In this document: piece by piece, positions 1 through 7,584 of the stretch | How positions within the stretch are numbered: the first letter of the stretch is position 1 | Layout of the letters: every line of letters starts with the position of its first letter | Assembly: GCA_036278935.1 (NCBI GenBank) | Contig: DASUKA010000019.1 | Location: 1-39,731, forward strand | Direction of reading: 5' to 3' | Origin: DASSNR01 sp036278935 | Lineage (GTDB): Bacteria > Gemmatimonadota > Gemmatimonadetes > Gemmatimonadales > Gemmatimonadaceae | DNA: 39,731 nt | Notes under the pieces: model-generated | The model's input: only the letters and a program-made list of their open reading frames with translations | Databases searched by the model: none | What the model was told of the DNA's origin: nothing | Position numbers and translations under genes: made by a program

Positions 1-2073
1 GCCGTCATCGAACGAGATGTAGATGCCATGTTCCGTCCCCGCGTACAACAGCCCCGCGCGCGTGGGATCCTCGCGCACCGCGTGCACGTAGGAGCCCGCG
101 GGAATTCCGTTCACGATCTTCGTCCACGTGGCTCCGTAGTCGTGCGTGCGGTAGATGTACGGGGCGCGGTCGTCGAGCATGTAGCGCTTGACGGCGGCGT
201 AGGCCGTGCCCGGGGTGGTGGGCGAGGCCTCGATGAGACTGACGCGTGACGGCTGCGGCATCCCCTTGGGCGTGATGTTCGCCCAATGCTCGCCGCCATC
301 GCGCGTGAGGGAGATCACCCCGTCATCGGAACCCGTCAAGATGGTGTTCGTGTCGAAGTGCGAGGGCGCGATGGTGAAGATGGTGGCGTATATCTCCGGC
401 CCGTTCATGTCGTGCGTGATCGGCCCGCCCGAGATGCCGAGCGTCTTCGGGTCGGCGCGGGTGAGGTCCGGGCTGATCCGCTGCCACGTCTGTCCCTCAT
501 CCGTCGTCTTGAACAGGTGCTGCGACGACGTATAGAGGATGTGCGGGTCCTTGGGCGAGAAGACGATCGGGTACGTCCACTGCCACCGCTCGGGCAGCAC
601 GCTCGCCGGCTCGCCGGAGAAGAACCGCGGGAAGGGCTGCACATCGCGCGTCTGATGCGTGCTCCGGTCATAGCGCGAGAGCAGCGCCCCCTGGCTCCCG
701 GCGTAGAAGATGTTCGGGTTCGTCGGATCCGGAGCGATGTACCCCGATTCTCCGCCCCCCACACCATACGCCTCCCCGCGTCCCTCGCTCGGCACGCAGA
801 CGGTGCTCCGATCCTGCTGCGCGCCGCACGCCTGATAGGGAACGTCCACGGTGGTGGCCACATGATAGAGCTGCGCGGTCGGCATGTCTTCCGCCGTCCA
901 CGTCTTCCCCCCATTGGTCGTCACCGTCGCCCCGCCGTCGTTCGACTCGACCATCCGCTCCGGGTCGTTGGGCGCAATCCACAGATCATGGTTGTCGCCG
1001 TGCGGCGGGCGCAGCGCCGTGTCGAACGTCTTGCCGCCATCGTCCGAGCGGTAGAAGCCCACGTTCAACACGTACACCCGGTCCTTCTTCTTTGGATCGG
1101 CGTAGATGCGCGAGAAGTAGAAGGCGCGCTGCCGGAGCTTGCGCTCGTCGTTCGTCTTCGTCCACGTCTTCCCACCATCATCCGAGCGGAAGACACCGCC
1201 CGAGTCGCTCTCCACGATCGCGTACACGCGGTTGGGGTCCGCGCCCGACACCGACACGCCGATCTTCCCGATGAGCCCCGTGGGCAGCCCCGGGTTGTGC
1301 GTGAGGTTGGTCCAGTGATCGCCACCATCGGTGCTCTTGAAGAGTCCACCGCCCGGGCCGCCGCTCGACATCGCCCACGGGCTCCGCCACGCCTTCCAGA
1401 AGGTGGCGTACAACACTTGCGGATTGCTCGGGTCGATCACCAGATCCTCGGCGCCCACCGAGTCGCCCATGAAAAGCACCTTCTTCCACGTCCTCCCGCC
1501 ATCTCTCGAGCGAAAGACGCCCCGCTCCGGATTGTGCGCGAAGGGGTGTCCCATGGCTGACACGTAGACGACGTCGGGGTTGGTGGGGTCCACGCGGATG
1601 CGCGCGATGGCCTGTGTCTCCTCCAGCCCCATATGCTTCCACGTCTTCCCGCCATCGGTGCTCTTGTACACGCCATCGCCCTGCATGACGTTGCCGCGCA
1701 GCGCCGTCTCGCCCATGCCGATATAGACGATATCCGGGTTGGACGGCGACACCGCCACCGCGCCCACCGAGCTGCTCGTGATCTGCCCATCGGTCACCGG
1801 CTTCCAGCTGGTGCCGCCATCGGTGGTTTTCCAGAGCCCACCGCCCACCGCGCCGAAGTAATACTCGAGCGGACGCGAGGGGCTGCCCGCCGCGGCGAGC
1901 GAGCGCCCGCCCCGGTCCGGTCCGATGTTCCGCCACTTGAATGCATGAAGGAAGGCGGAATCCGGAACCGCCGAGCCCTGCGCGGCGGCGGCGGCGGAAC
2001 TGCTGACACCCGCCACGGCCAGCGCCGCGACGGTCGTGATGGTGCGAAGGGATGGGAGCCGAATGGAGCGCAT
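1..2073 (-). CDS. Exported BNR/Asp-box beta-propeller protein (VPS10/sialidase-like), C-terminus outside window
   Basis: The frame is open from an ATG at 2073 to the window edge, giving 691 codons without a stop, so the 3' end lies outside. The N-terminus is a signal peptide: MRSIRL, then a hydrophobic Ala/Val-rich stretch ending near AAAAAQG. The mature protein starts with the block NIGPDRGGR and carries many Asp-box repeats (STDGGKTW, SRDGGRTW, SDDGGKTW, STDGGDHW), each next to phrases of the type DPxNPxxxY. This is the pattern of multi-bladed propellers annotated as glycosyl hydrolase, sialidase or VPS10-domain proteins. No sialidase active-site arrangement was identified, so an enzymatic role is not claimed. 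No clear Shine-Dalgarno precedes the ATG. Exported propellers of this kind are common in Gemmatimonadota and Bacteroidota (general knowledge); substrate unknown. Confidence 0.85.
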   Translation of the reverse strand, partial: MRSIRLPSLRTITTVAALAVAGVSSSAAAAAQGSAVPDSAFLHAFKWRNIGPDRGGRSLAAAGSPSRPLEYYFGAVGGGLWKTTDGGTSWKPVTDGQITSSSVGAVAVSPSNPDIVYIGMGETALRGNVMQGDGVYKSTDGGKTWKHMGLEETQAIARIRVDPTNPDVVYVSAMGHPFAHNPERGVFRSRDGGRTWKKVLFMGDSVGAEDLVIDPSNPQVLYATFWKAWRSPWAMSSGGPGGGLFKSTDGGDHWTNLTHNPGLPTGLIGKIGVSVSGADPNRVYAIVESDSGGVFRSDDGGKTWTKTNDERKLRQRAFYFSRIYADPKKKDRVYVLNVGFYRSDDGGKTFDTALRPPHGDNHDLWIAPNDPERMVESNDGGATVTTNGGKTWTAEDMPTAQLYHVATTVDVPYQACGAQQDRSTVCVPSEGRGEAYGVGGGESGYIAPDPTNPNIFYAGSQGALLSRYDRSTHQTRDVQPFPRFFSGEPASVLPERWQWTYPIVFSPKDPHILYTSSQHLFKTTDEGQTWQRISPDLTRADPKTLGISGGPITHDMNGPEIYATIFTIAPSHFDTNTILTGSDDGVISLTRDGGEHWANITPKGMPQPSRVSLIEASPTTPGTAYAAVKRYMLDDRAPYIYRTHDYGATWTKIVNGIPAGSYVHAVREDPTRAGLLYAGTEHGIYISFDDG

Positions 2074-2323
2074 GGCGGATCTCGGAGGAGATTGGGGCGG
2101 CATATGACCGACGCGCCGGGTGGGTTCGCCAGCGGAGGCCATGGGGGCCGCTGAGACGCGGCTGACGAATCAGGGACCGCTATCGCGTGCGGTGTGCAGA
2201 ACGTAGCGCCATGCAAGCACTCGGCAAGGGGCGGAAGGTTGCGCGCCGCGAGGCAATGAATGGGTTCTGCATCATGGGCACGGGTCGACTATAGTGCGCA
2301 CCGGCTCAGGACAGGGCACTCGC

Positions 2324-2806
2324 ATGCGCAGACAGAATACCGCGGCGAGATTGGCACGCCCGGACGTACCAACTACGCTCGAAGAATGCTCGCCCGTCCC
2401 GCCGATGCGTTCGCCCAGTCGCGAACTGGATGCGCCGGCTGGCTACGCCGCGGTGCTTGGCGGCTTGAAGGACCGCATCCGCTCCGCGCATCTGGCGGCC
2501 AGCGTATCAGTGAACCGCGAATTGATCGCGCTCTACCGGGACATCGGACGCGAGACCTTGGAGCGGCAGGAGCAGAATGGATGGGGCAGCGCCGTAGTCG
2601 AACGTCTGTCCGCGGACCTGCGGCGCGAGTTCCGGGACGAACCGGCTTCACGCCCGAAACCTGCAATACGCGCGGTCCTTTTACGTCGCCCATGCCCGGT
2701 GCTCGCCAATTCTGCCACAAGCTGTGGCAGAATTGGCGAGTGCAAAGCCGCCCGAGCCGCACCTGAACATCCCCTGGGGCCACAACCGCTTGCTACTTTG
2801 GGAGTT
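2324..2806 (+). pseudogene. Decayed DUF1016/YhcG-type PDDEXK nuclease fragment
   Basis: The first frame reads a typical DUF1016 N-terminal domain: a Tyr-Ala-Ala-Val-Leu start, then VNRELIALYRDIG, QEQNGWGSAVVERL and LSADLRREF. Directly after REF (near 2633) the homology moves to another frame and continues as GTNRLHARNLQYARSF, ILPQAVAEL and IPWGHNRLLL. A two-base deletion inside an original Phe-Pro-Gly context would explain this. Homology stops near 2806, about 15 bases from the stop of the oppositely oriented kinase gene, so the C-terminal nuclease half is missing. A GTG at 2294 or the ATG at 2324 could have been the start. Family members are putative nucleases often linked to defence or toxin-like loci; this copy is very probably non-functional. 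It contains the perfect palindrome at 2702-2740. Confidence 0.8.
2702..2740. repeat. Perfect 39-nt inverted repeat inside the DUF1016 relic
   Basis: Two 18-base arms (2702-2719 and 2723-2740) are exact reverse complements around a 3-base loop AGC. In the relic's second frame it encodes the segment containing ILPQAVAEL, part of the conserved family block just before PWGHN. The structure is therefore both protein-coding in origin and a strong potential hairpin or cruciform. Confidence 0.9.
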
Positions 2807-2819
2807 GGATGATCCATCG

Positions 2820-4964
2820 CTACGCCGGCGTCGGAAGTCGGCCGTCGAGGCGCGCCGCCGACGCATCCGCCTGCACCTCGTGCTGCGCCTCGATGAGAAA
2901 GCCGAGCTCCCTCCCGATCTCCCGCGCGGCATCGAGCACCGTGGTGAGCGGCTCGAGGTCGGTCGCACCACCATGCAGGCGCAACAGGTCCAACCGAATG
3001 GATTCGAGCGCAGAGACGGCCTGGGCGAGATCGCGCTTCGCCTGGTCGTGACTGGCCCGGAGCGCGTCCACGGTCTCCTCGCGCCGTGGTCCACCTTGCC
3101 ATGGAGCACCCTCCGCCGTGACTTGAGGGGCGCCGTGGACCGACGACAGGAGAGAAGTGGTGGGCGTCCGTTCACCTCCCGTGCCGCTCACGAGGGGCGC
3201 TGCGCGTGGCTGGCCCTGTTCGGCTCCCTCGAGCAATATGGCCAGCTCCTGGACGCGTGCACGGAGCGCGGTGGCGCGCGCCCCGAGCTGTTCAACCACG
3301 CTTGGCAATTCATGTAACTGCGCGCGGTACGCCTTGGGGAGCGTGGCAAAGAGCTCACTCGCCGCGAGCCCCAGCGCCATTTCGGTTGGGCGGTAGACGA
3401 GCTGATCCGGTGCGCCATGTTGCCGCCGCCCGCTCAACAGCCGGGCAGTCCAGGCCCCCACGCGGCTGTTCCAGAATCGCGAGCGCAACGTCCCGAGTGC
3501 GTGGGCACGACGCACTCGCTGCGGGAGTAACGGAACGTCGAGCGCGTTGCAGGCGACGATGGTGGCCGGAATGGAGAAGAACAACGTGCCGAGAACGGCT
3601 TGCACGACCTTCCCGGGTCCCCATGGCCCGAATCCTCGCAGCCGCATCACGGCCGCCACGCTCAGTGCGAACGCGGGCACGGATGCGTAGGTGGCGATGC
3701 GCAGAATTCGGAGCGGAAGTGAGAGCCGCTCCTGCATCTCGAACGCCAGTTCCTCTCGACGTTCGGCGCGCCACCGCTCGAGCGCGAAGCGCATGTCGGG
3801 CAGCGAGTATCCAGCGTGCAGCACGCGGTAGGCCTGTCTCAACTGAAACACCGCGCTCGGAATGAGCGGCAGGAGCGCCAGCCCGATCGGAACAAGAATA
3901 TTCTCGCGCGGTGCCGTTCCTCTCATGTGGGCGTGCGACCAGGTGAGCATACTGATGAGCTCACCGGCCGCGACCATGCTGCAGACCCCGCTCCACGCGA
4001 GGTACAGGGAGCGAGCCGGGTTCCGTTGCTGCACCCACATTCGAAGTCGAGCCGGCAGCTGCCGCCCCGCTGAGGACGCAGGCTCCAGCGCGTCGGCCAG
4101 TGCCTCGCCGCCGCCAAAGCGCGACTCGCGATCCTTGCGCAAACAGCGATCGATGGTGCGTCCCAGCCACTCCGGCACCGCCGGCGCCACCGTGCTGAGG
4201 GCGGGCGCCGGCTCGCTCAGATGCTTCGCGAGGAGCGCCGGCACCGTGGGCGCCTGGAACGGCAGCTGTCCGCTCAACGCGAGATAGCCCACCACGCCCA
4301 GCGCATAGAGATCGCTCCGTCCATCGAGCGGCTCGCCCACAGCCTGCTCCGGACTCATGAAATGCGCCGTGCCCATCACCTGCTCCGGACCGGTGAGCAC
4401 CTGCAGGTCGTGCCCCGCTCCCGCCTCGCCGCGCACCGGGCCTGCCGTCACCTGCGCGATGCCGAAGTCGGTCACCAGGGCGCGCCCCGTCTCCCGCTCC
4501 AGCAGGATGTTGTCCGGTTTGATGTCCCGGTGGATCACGCCACGCCCGTGCGCGTACGCGAGCGCCCACGCCACCTCGCGGAGCATCCGAGCCGCGGCAG
4601 GCGCACTCAGAGGACCGTGCTCCCGCAGCCGGTGTCCCAGCGTCTCCCCATCGATGTAGGCCATGACGAAGAAGACGAATGCGCCGACCTCGCCCACCCG
4701 GTGGATCGGCACGATGTTGGGGTGTGACAGGCCGGCCGCCGTGCGCGCCTCACGCAGGAACCGCTCGCGCAGCTCGGCGCGCGCGGCCAGGTGCTCGGGG
4801 AGGACCTTGATGGCCACCAACCGGTCGAGCTGCACATCGCGGGCAAGGTAGACGATCCCCATTCCGCCGCGCCCCAGCTCGCGCTCCAGCGAGTACTCGC
4901 CCGCCAGCGCCTGTTGCAGCGCGACGAACTCCTGATCGATTGTCCGCTCTTCCGCTCGCGCCAT
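2820..4964 (-). CDS. Transmembrane Ser/Thr protein kinase (PknB-type) with C-terminal coiled coil
   Basis: The 714-residue protein has a complete Hanks-type kinase domain: glycine loop GRGGMGIVY (about 31-39), ATP-binding Lys53 in VAIKVL, catalytic HRDIKPDN (145-152), DFG (166-168) and SPEQAVGE in the activation region, ending near residue 300. A middle region has about four hydrophobic helices, in two pairs: SLYLAWSGVCSMVAAGELIS with ILVPIGLALLPLIP, and ILRIATYASVPAFALSVAAV with VVQAVLGTLFFSIPATIVAC. The C-terminal ~200 residues are charged and heptad-like (for example VVEQLGARATALRARVQEL), suggesting coiled coils. The start at 4964 has a good GGGAGGA ribosome site about 8 bases upstream. 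It has no extracellular sensor domain of the PASTA type, so its input is unknown. It is divergent from the ABC operon at 5161. Confidence 0.92.
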   Translation of the reverse strand: MARAEERTIDQEFVALQQALAGEYSLERELGRGGMGIVYLARDVQLDRLVAIKVLPEHLAARAELRERFLREARTAAGLSHPNIVPIHRVGEVGAFVFFVMAYIDGETLGHRLREHGPLSAPAAARMLREVAWALAYAHGRGVIHRDIKPDNILLERETGRALVTDFGIAQVTAGPVRGEAGAGHDLQVLTGPEQVMGTAHFMSPEQAVGEPLDGRSDLYALGVVGYLALSGQLPFQAPTVPALLAKHLSEPAPALSTVAPAVPEWLGRTIDRCLRKDRESRFGGGEALADALEPASSAGRQLPARLRMWVQQRNPARSLYLAWSGVCSMVAAGELISMLTWSHAHMRGTAPRENILVPIGLALLPLIPSAVFQLRQAYRVLHAGYSLPDMRFALERWRAERREELAFEMQERLSLPLRILRIATYASVPAFALSVAAVMRLRGFGPWGPGKVVQAVLGTLFFSIPATIVACNALDVPLLPQRVRRAHALGTLRSRFWNSRVGAWTARLLSGRRQHGAPDQLVYRPTEMALGLAASELFATLPKAYRAQLHELPSVVEQLGARATALRARVQELAILLEGAEQGQPRAAPLVSGTGGERTPTTSLLSSVHGAPQVTAEGAPWQGGPRREETVDALRASHDQAKRDLAQAVSALESIRLDLLRLHGGATDLEPLTTVLDAAREIGRELGFLIEAQHEVQADASAARLDGRLPTPA

Positions 4965-5127
4965 CTGCTGGTCCTCCCGGACGAAGCCGCCGATTGCCCG
5001 TACGCGCTCGGTCGCGCCACGGTTTCTCCGGCGCCGAGTGTGCTACCCCGCGCGTACGCACCGAGGCGACTCCGTGTGTCGCGCGACCACGACGCACTGT
5101 TGACACCGCCCCTTCCGTACGCCAAAG

Positions 5128-5156
5128 AGTATATATGCGGTTCACGCACGTGTCCG
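5128..5156 (-). promoter_or_regulatory. Candidate promoter for the kinase gene
   Basis: On the minus strand a TATACT (-10 like, 5128-5133) lies 17 bases after CGGACA (-35 like, 5151-5156) in an otherwise GC-rich divergent region. Four of six -35 positions match the sigma-70 consensus. On the plus strand a TTGACA occurs at 5100-5105 without a well-spaced -10. This is motif spotting only. Confidence 0.35.
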
Positions 5157-5160
5157 GCTC

Positions 5161-6483
5161 GTGACGCCAGCTCTGCCGCGCCTCCGCGCGCTCGCCGTCC
5201 TCTCTGCTCTGGTCGTCGCGGCCGCCGCATGCCAAGCACGCCATGATGCGAGAGTGGTCATCACCTACTCCGGCAGCGCGGTCGGCACACAGGGGCAGAT
5301 TGTCAAGGAGCAGATCGCGCGCTTCATGTCGCTGCACCCCGACATCGTGGTGAAGGTACAGTCCAGCCCGGACGACGCTACCAAGCGACACCAGCTGTTC
5401 GTCCAGTGGCTGAACGCGCACGTGGGCGACCCTGACGTGCTGGAGCTGGATGTCATCTGGACGCCGGAGTTCGCGGCAGCCGGGTGGATCCTGCCGCTCG
5501 ATCGCTTCGCCCCACATCCCTCCGATTTCTTTCCCGCCGCCATCACGGCCAACACGTGGGACGGGCATCTCTTCGCCATCCCCTGGTACGTGGGCGTGGG
5601 GCTGCTTTACTGGCGCACCGACCTGCTGAAGCACCCACCGGCGAGCATGCGGGAGCTCGTGACCCTTGCGCAGAAGGGGATGCGGGAGCCGGGCGGCCCG
5701 CCCTACGGCATTGTCTGGCAGGGCGCGCGCTACGAGGGACTCATCACGACCTTCGTGGAGTATCTGGGCGGCTTTGGCGGCGAGATCATGGACGACAGTG
5801 GCCGAGTGGTGGTGGACTCTCCCCAGGCCATCCGGGCGCTCACCTTCATGCGTGACGAGATCACGCGCTCGCACGTGGCGCCTCCTGAAGTGCTCACGTG
5901 GCATGAGGAGGAAGGGCGCTTCGCCTTCCAGAACGGGGACGCGGTGTTCATGCGGAACTGGCCCTACGCCTACGCGCTCCTTTCCGACAGCACGAAGTCG
6001 CGCGTGGCTGGCCATTTCGCGGTATCCACCATGCCGCCCGGGCCGGGCGGGCATGCCGCGGCGGCGCTGGGTGGTGCGGAGCTGGCCATCAACCGCTACT
6101 CCGAGCACGCCGACTCCGCGTACGCGCTGGTGCAGTACCTCACCGCCCCCGCGCAGATGCTCGAGCGCGCGCAGGCCACGGGCGACTACCCCACCCGCCC
6201 GGCGCTATACGATGATCCGCGGCTCGCGCGCGCGCTCGCAGTGCCGATCGATCAGGTTCGCGAGGCCATCGAGCACGCCGTTCCCCGCCCGGTCACGCCC
6301 ATCTACACGCAGCTCTCCGGACTCTTGCAGGTGCAGCTCCACCGCGCGCTCACGGGACAGACGACGCCCGCCGATGCGCTGCACCAGGCGGCGCGAGCGA
6401 TGACCGCCGTGATTCGCGAGTCGGGGCTGGATAGAGCGAGAGAGGCGAGCGGCGAGGGTGCGCCCTCGGGGGAGCAACGTTGA
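5161..6483 (+). CDS. ABC transporter sugar-type substrate-binding lipoprotein (family 1)
   Basis: The 440-residue protein begins at GTG 5161 with a lipoprotein signal: a hydrophobic stretch ending in VAAAAC, so the predicted lipidated Cys is at residue 24. The mature part has the hallmarks of family 1 solute-binding proteins: an opening VVITYSGS strand, EQIARFMSLHPDIVV, a DVLELDVIWTPEFAAAGWI block, an Ala/Pro-rich FAIPWYVGVGLLYWRTDLL strand, and the FQNGDAVFMRNWPYAY segment typical of maltose/trehalose-type binders. It would capture an oligosaccharide or other sugar outside the cytoplasmic membrane and hand it to the two permeases encoded next, whose first gene overlaps its stop codon. The last ~20 codons are Arg/Glu/Gly-rich and coincide with the left arm of the repeat at 6438-6586. 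Substrate not determinable. Confidence 0.92.
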   Translation: MTPALPRLRALAVLSALVVAAAACQARHDARVVITYSGSAVGTQGQIVKEQIARFMSLHPDIVVKVQSSPDDATKRHQLFVQWLNAHVGDPDVLELDVIWTPEFAAAGWILPLDRFAPHPSDFFPAAITANTWDGHLFAIPWYVGVGLLYWRTDLLKHPPASMRELVTLAQKGMREPGGPPYGIVWQGARYEGLITTFVEYLGGFGGEIMDDSGRVVVDSPQAIRALTFMRDEITRSHVAPPEVLTWHEEEGRFAFQNGDAVFMRNWPYAYALLSDSTKSRVAGHFAVSTMPPGPGGHAAAALGGAELAINRYSEHADSAYALVQYLTAPAQMLERAQATGDYPTRPALYDDPRLARALAVPIDQVREAIEHAVPRPVTPIYTQLSGLLQVQLHRALTGQTTPADALHQAARAMTAVIRESGLDRAREASGEGAPSGEQR

Positions 6484-6586
6484 ACCGCCAACGGGATCAT
6501 GAGATCGCGCGCGGCGGGACAGGGAAGGTGGCAACACACAGCGTCGCGACTGCCCCATCCGTCGCCTCTCCCCTCTCGCCTCTCTC
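6438..6586. repeat. Facing arms of degenerate GGCGAGAG-type tandem units
   Basis: The left region is built of units resembling GCGAGAGA, GGCGAGCG and GCGAGGGT; the right region (about 6562-6590) is the same motif in reverse orientation. The longest exact pairing is 12 bases, GAGAGAGGCGAG at 6438-6449 with its complement at 6575-6586. A small GAGGG/CCCTC hairpin sits at 6454-6467. The element spans the binding-protein/permease junction and codes for the poorly conserved ends of both proteins. Confidence 0.6.
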
Positions 6587-7484
6587 CTGTCGCCCCCCGC
6601 ACTCCGACGCGCGCTTCGCCGGCGTGCTCGTGTCACCGACGCTCCTGGTCATCGCGCTCGTCGCGATCTTTCCGCTCGGCTGGACGGTGTGGGAGTCGCT
6701 GCACCGTCACGACCTGCGGCTGCCCTGGCTGGGCCGTCCCTTCGTGGGGCTCGACAACTACGTGCGCATCGCGCACGACCCACGCTTCTGGGGCGCGCTG
6801 GCGCATACGGCGTTCTTCACCGGCGTCACGGTGTCGCTCGAGCTGGTGCTCGGACTCGTGTTCGCGCTCGCCATGAACCGCGCCTTCCGCGGCCGCGGGC
6901 TCGTGCGCGTGGCCGTGCTCGTGCCGTGGGCCATTCCCACCGTAGTCGCGGCATTGCTATGGCGCTTCATCTTCGGCGCGAACGCCGGCATCGCGAACGC
7001 CGTGCTCGCTGACCTCGGCGTCATCCACCATCCCGTCGTCTGGTTCGTGCACGCGGCCACCGCCTGGGTCCCCGTGATCCTGGCCGACGTGTGGAAGACC
7101 ACGCCGTTCGTCGCGCTCCTCCTGCTCGCCGGCCTGCAGAACATCGATCATGCCCTGTACGAAGCGGCCGCCGTGGACGGCGCCGGCCCCTGGTGGCAAC
7201 TCACGCGCATCACGATCCCCCTGCTCCGGCCCGCCATCCTGCTGGTGCTCATCTTCCGCACCCTCGATGCGTTCCGCGTTTTCGACCTCATCTACGTGCT
7301 CACCGGCGGCGGCCCCGGCACCTCCACCGAACCCCTCGCGCTCTACACCTTCAACGCGTTGCTGCAGAATCTGCAATTCGGCTATGGCGCTGCACTTTCG
7401 GTCGTGATCTTCCTCATCACCTTCGGGCTGGCGTTGCTGTACATCAAGGGACTGGGGGCGGGAGTAACGGGAGTGAGTCAGTGA
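6480..7484 (+). CDS. ABC sugar transporter permease, MalF/UgpA type
   Basis: The frame starts at a TTG (6480) overlapping the TGA of the binding-protein gene and preceded by GGGGGAG. It encodes 334 residues. The first ~42 residues are Ser/Pro/Ala-rich and not typical of the family; they coincide with the right arm of the 6438-6586 repeat. The conserved part begins at FAGVLVSPTLLVIALVAIFP and has about six membrane helices. The EAA loop that docks on the ATPase is clear: EAAAVDGAGPWWQ followed by ITIPLLRP. The late YVLTGGGPGTSTEPLALYTF block is characteristic of the MalF/UgpA group. It should form a heterodimeric channel with the next gene product. No ATPase is encoded in this operon; the closest is at 16328-17449. 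The true start could be further downstream. Confidence 0.9.
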   Translation: MNRQRDHEIARGGTGKVATHSVATAPSVASPLSPLSCRPPHSDARFAGVLVSPTLLVIALVAIFPLGWTVWESLHRHDLRLPWLGRPFVGLDNYVRIAHDPRFWGALAHTAFFTGVTVSLELVLGLVFALAMNRAFRGRGLVRVAVLVPWAIPTVVAALLWRFIFGANAGIANAVLADLGVIHHPVVWFVHAATAWVPVILADVWKTTPFVALLLLAGLQNIDHALYEAAAVDGAGPWWQLTRITIPLLRPAILLVLIFRTLDAFRVFDLIYVLTGGGPGTSTEPLALYTFNALLQNLQFGYGAALSVVIFLITFGLALLYIKGLGAGVTGVSQ

Positions 7485-7584
7485 GTCAGCGGGTCAGTGG
7501 GCCAGAAGAAGCCCGCAGGGCGAGCCCATCTCGCCCTCGCAAGCCGTTTCTGACTCAGCGACTCACTGATATACTGACCCACTC
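7471..7584. repeat. Facing arms of degenerate GAGTCAGT-type tandem units
   Basis: The left arm (7471-7500) reads as consecutive 8-base units GAGTCAGT, GAGTCAGC and GGGTCAGT. The right arm (7551-7584), read on the other strand, contains GGGTCAGT, ATATCAGT, GAGTCGCT and GAGTCAGA. The outer ends pair over 12 bases with one mismatch. The element covers the stop of the first permease, the GTG start of the second and its first 35 codons. Confidence 0.7.

Noticed and set aside
286..1560. Plus-strand open frame of 424 codons
   Set aside because: It is antisense to the BNR propeller gene, whose Asp-box repeats and signal peptide are unmistakable.
1..2073. Eukaryotic-like VPS10/sortilin receptor
   Set aside because: The similarity rests on Asp-box propeller blades only; no membrane anchor or Cys-rich 10CC region is visible in the part present.
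4750..6108. Minus-strand open frame of 452 codons across the kinase/ABC divergence
   Set aside because: It overlaps both real genes in wrong frames and crosses their promoter region; composition is shadow-like.
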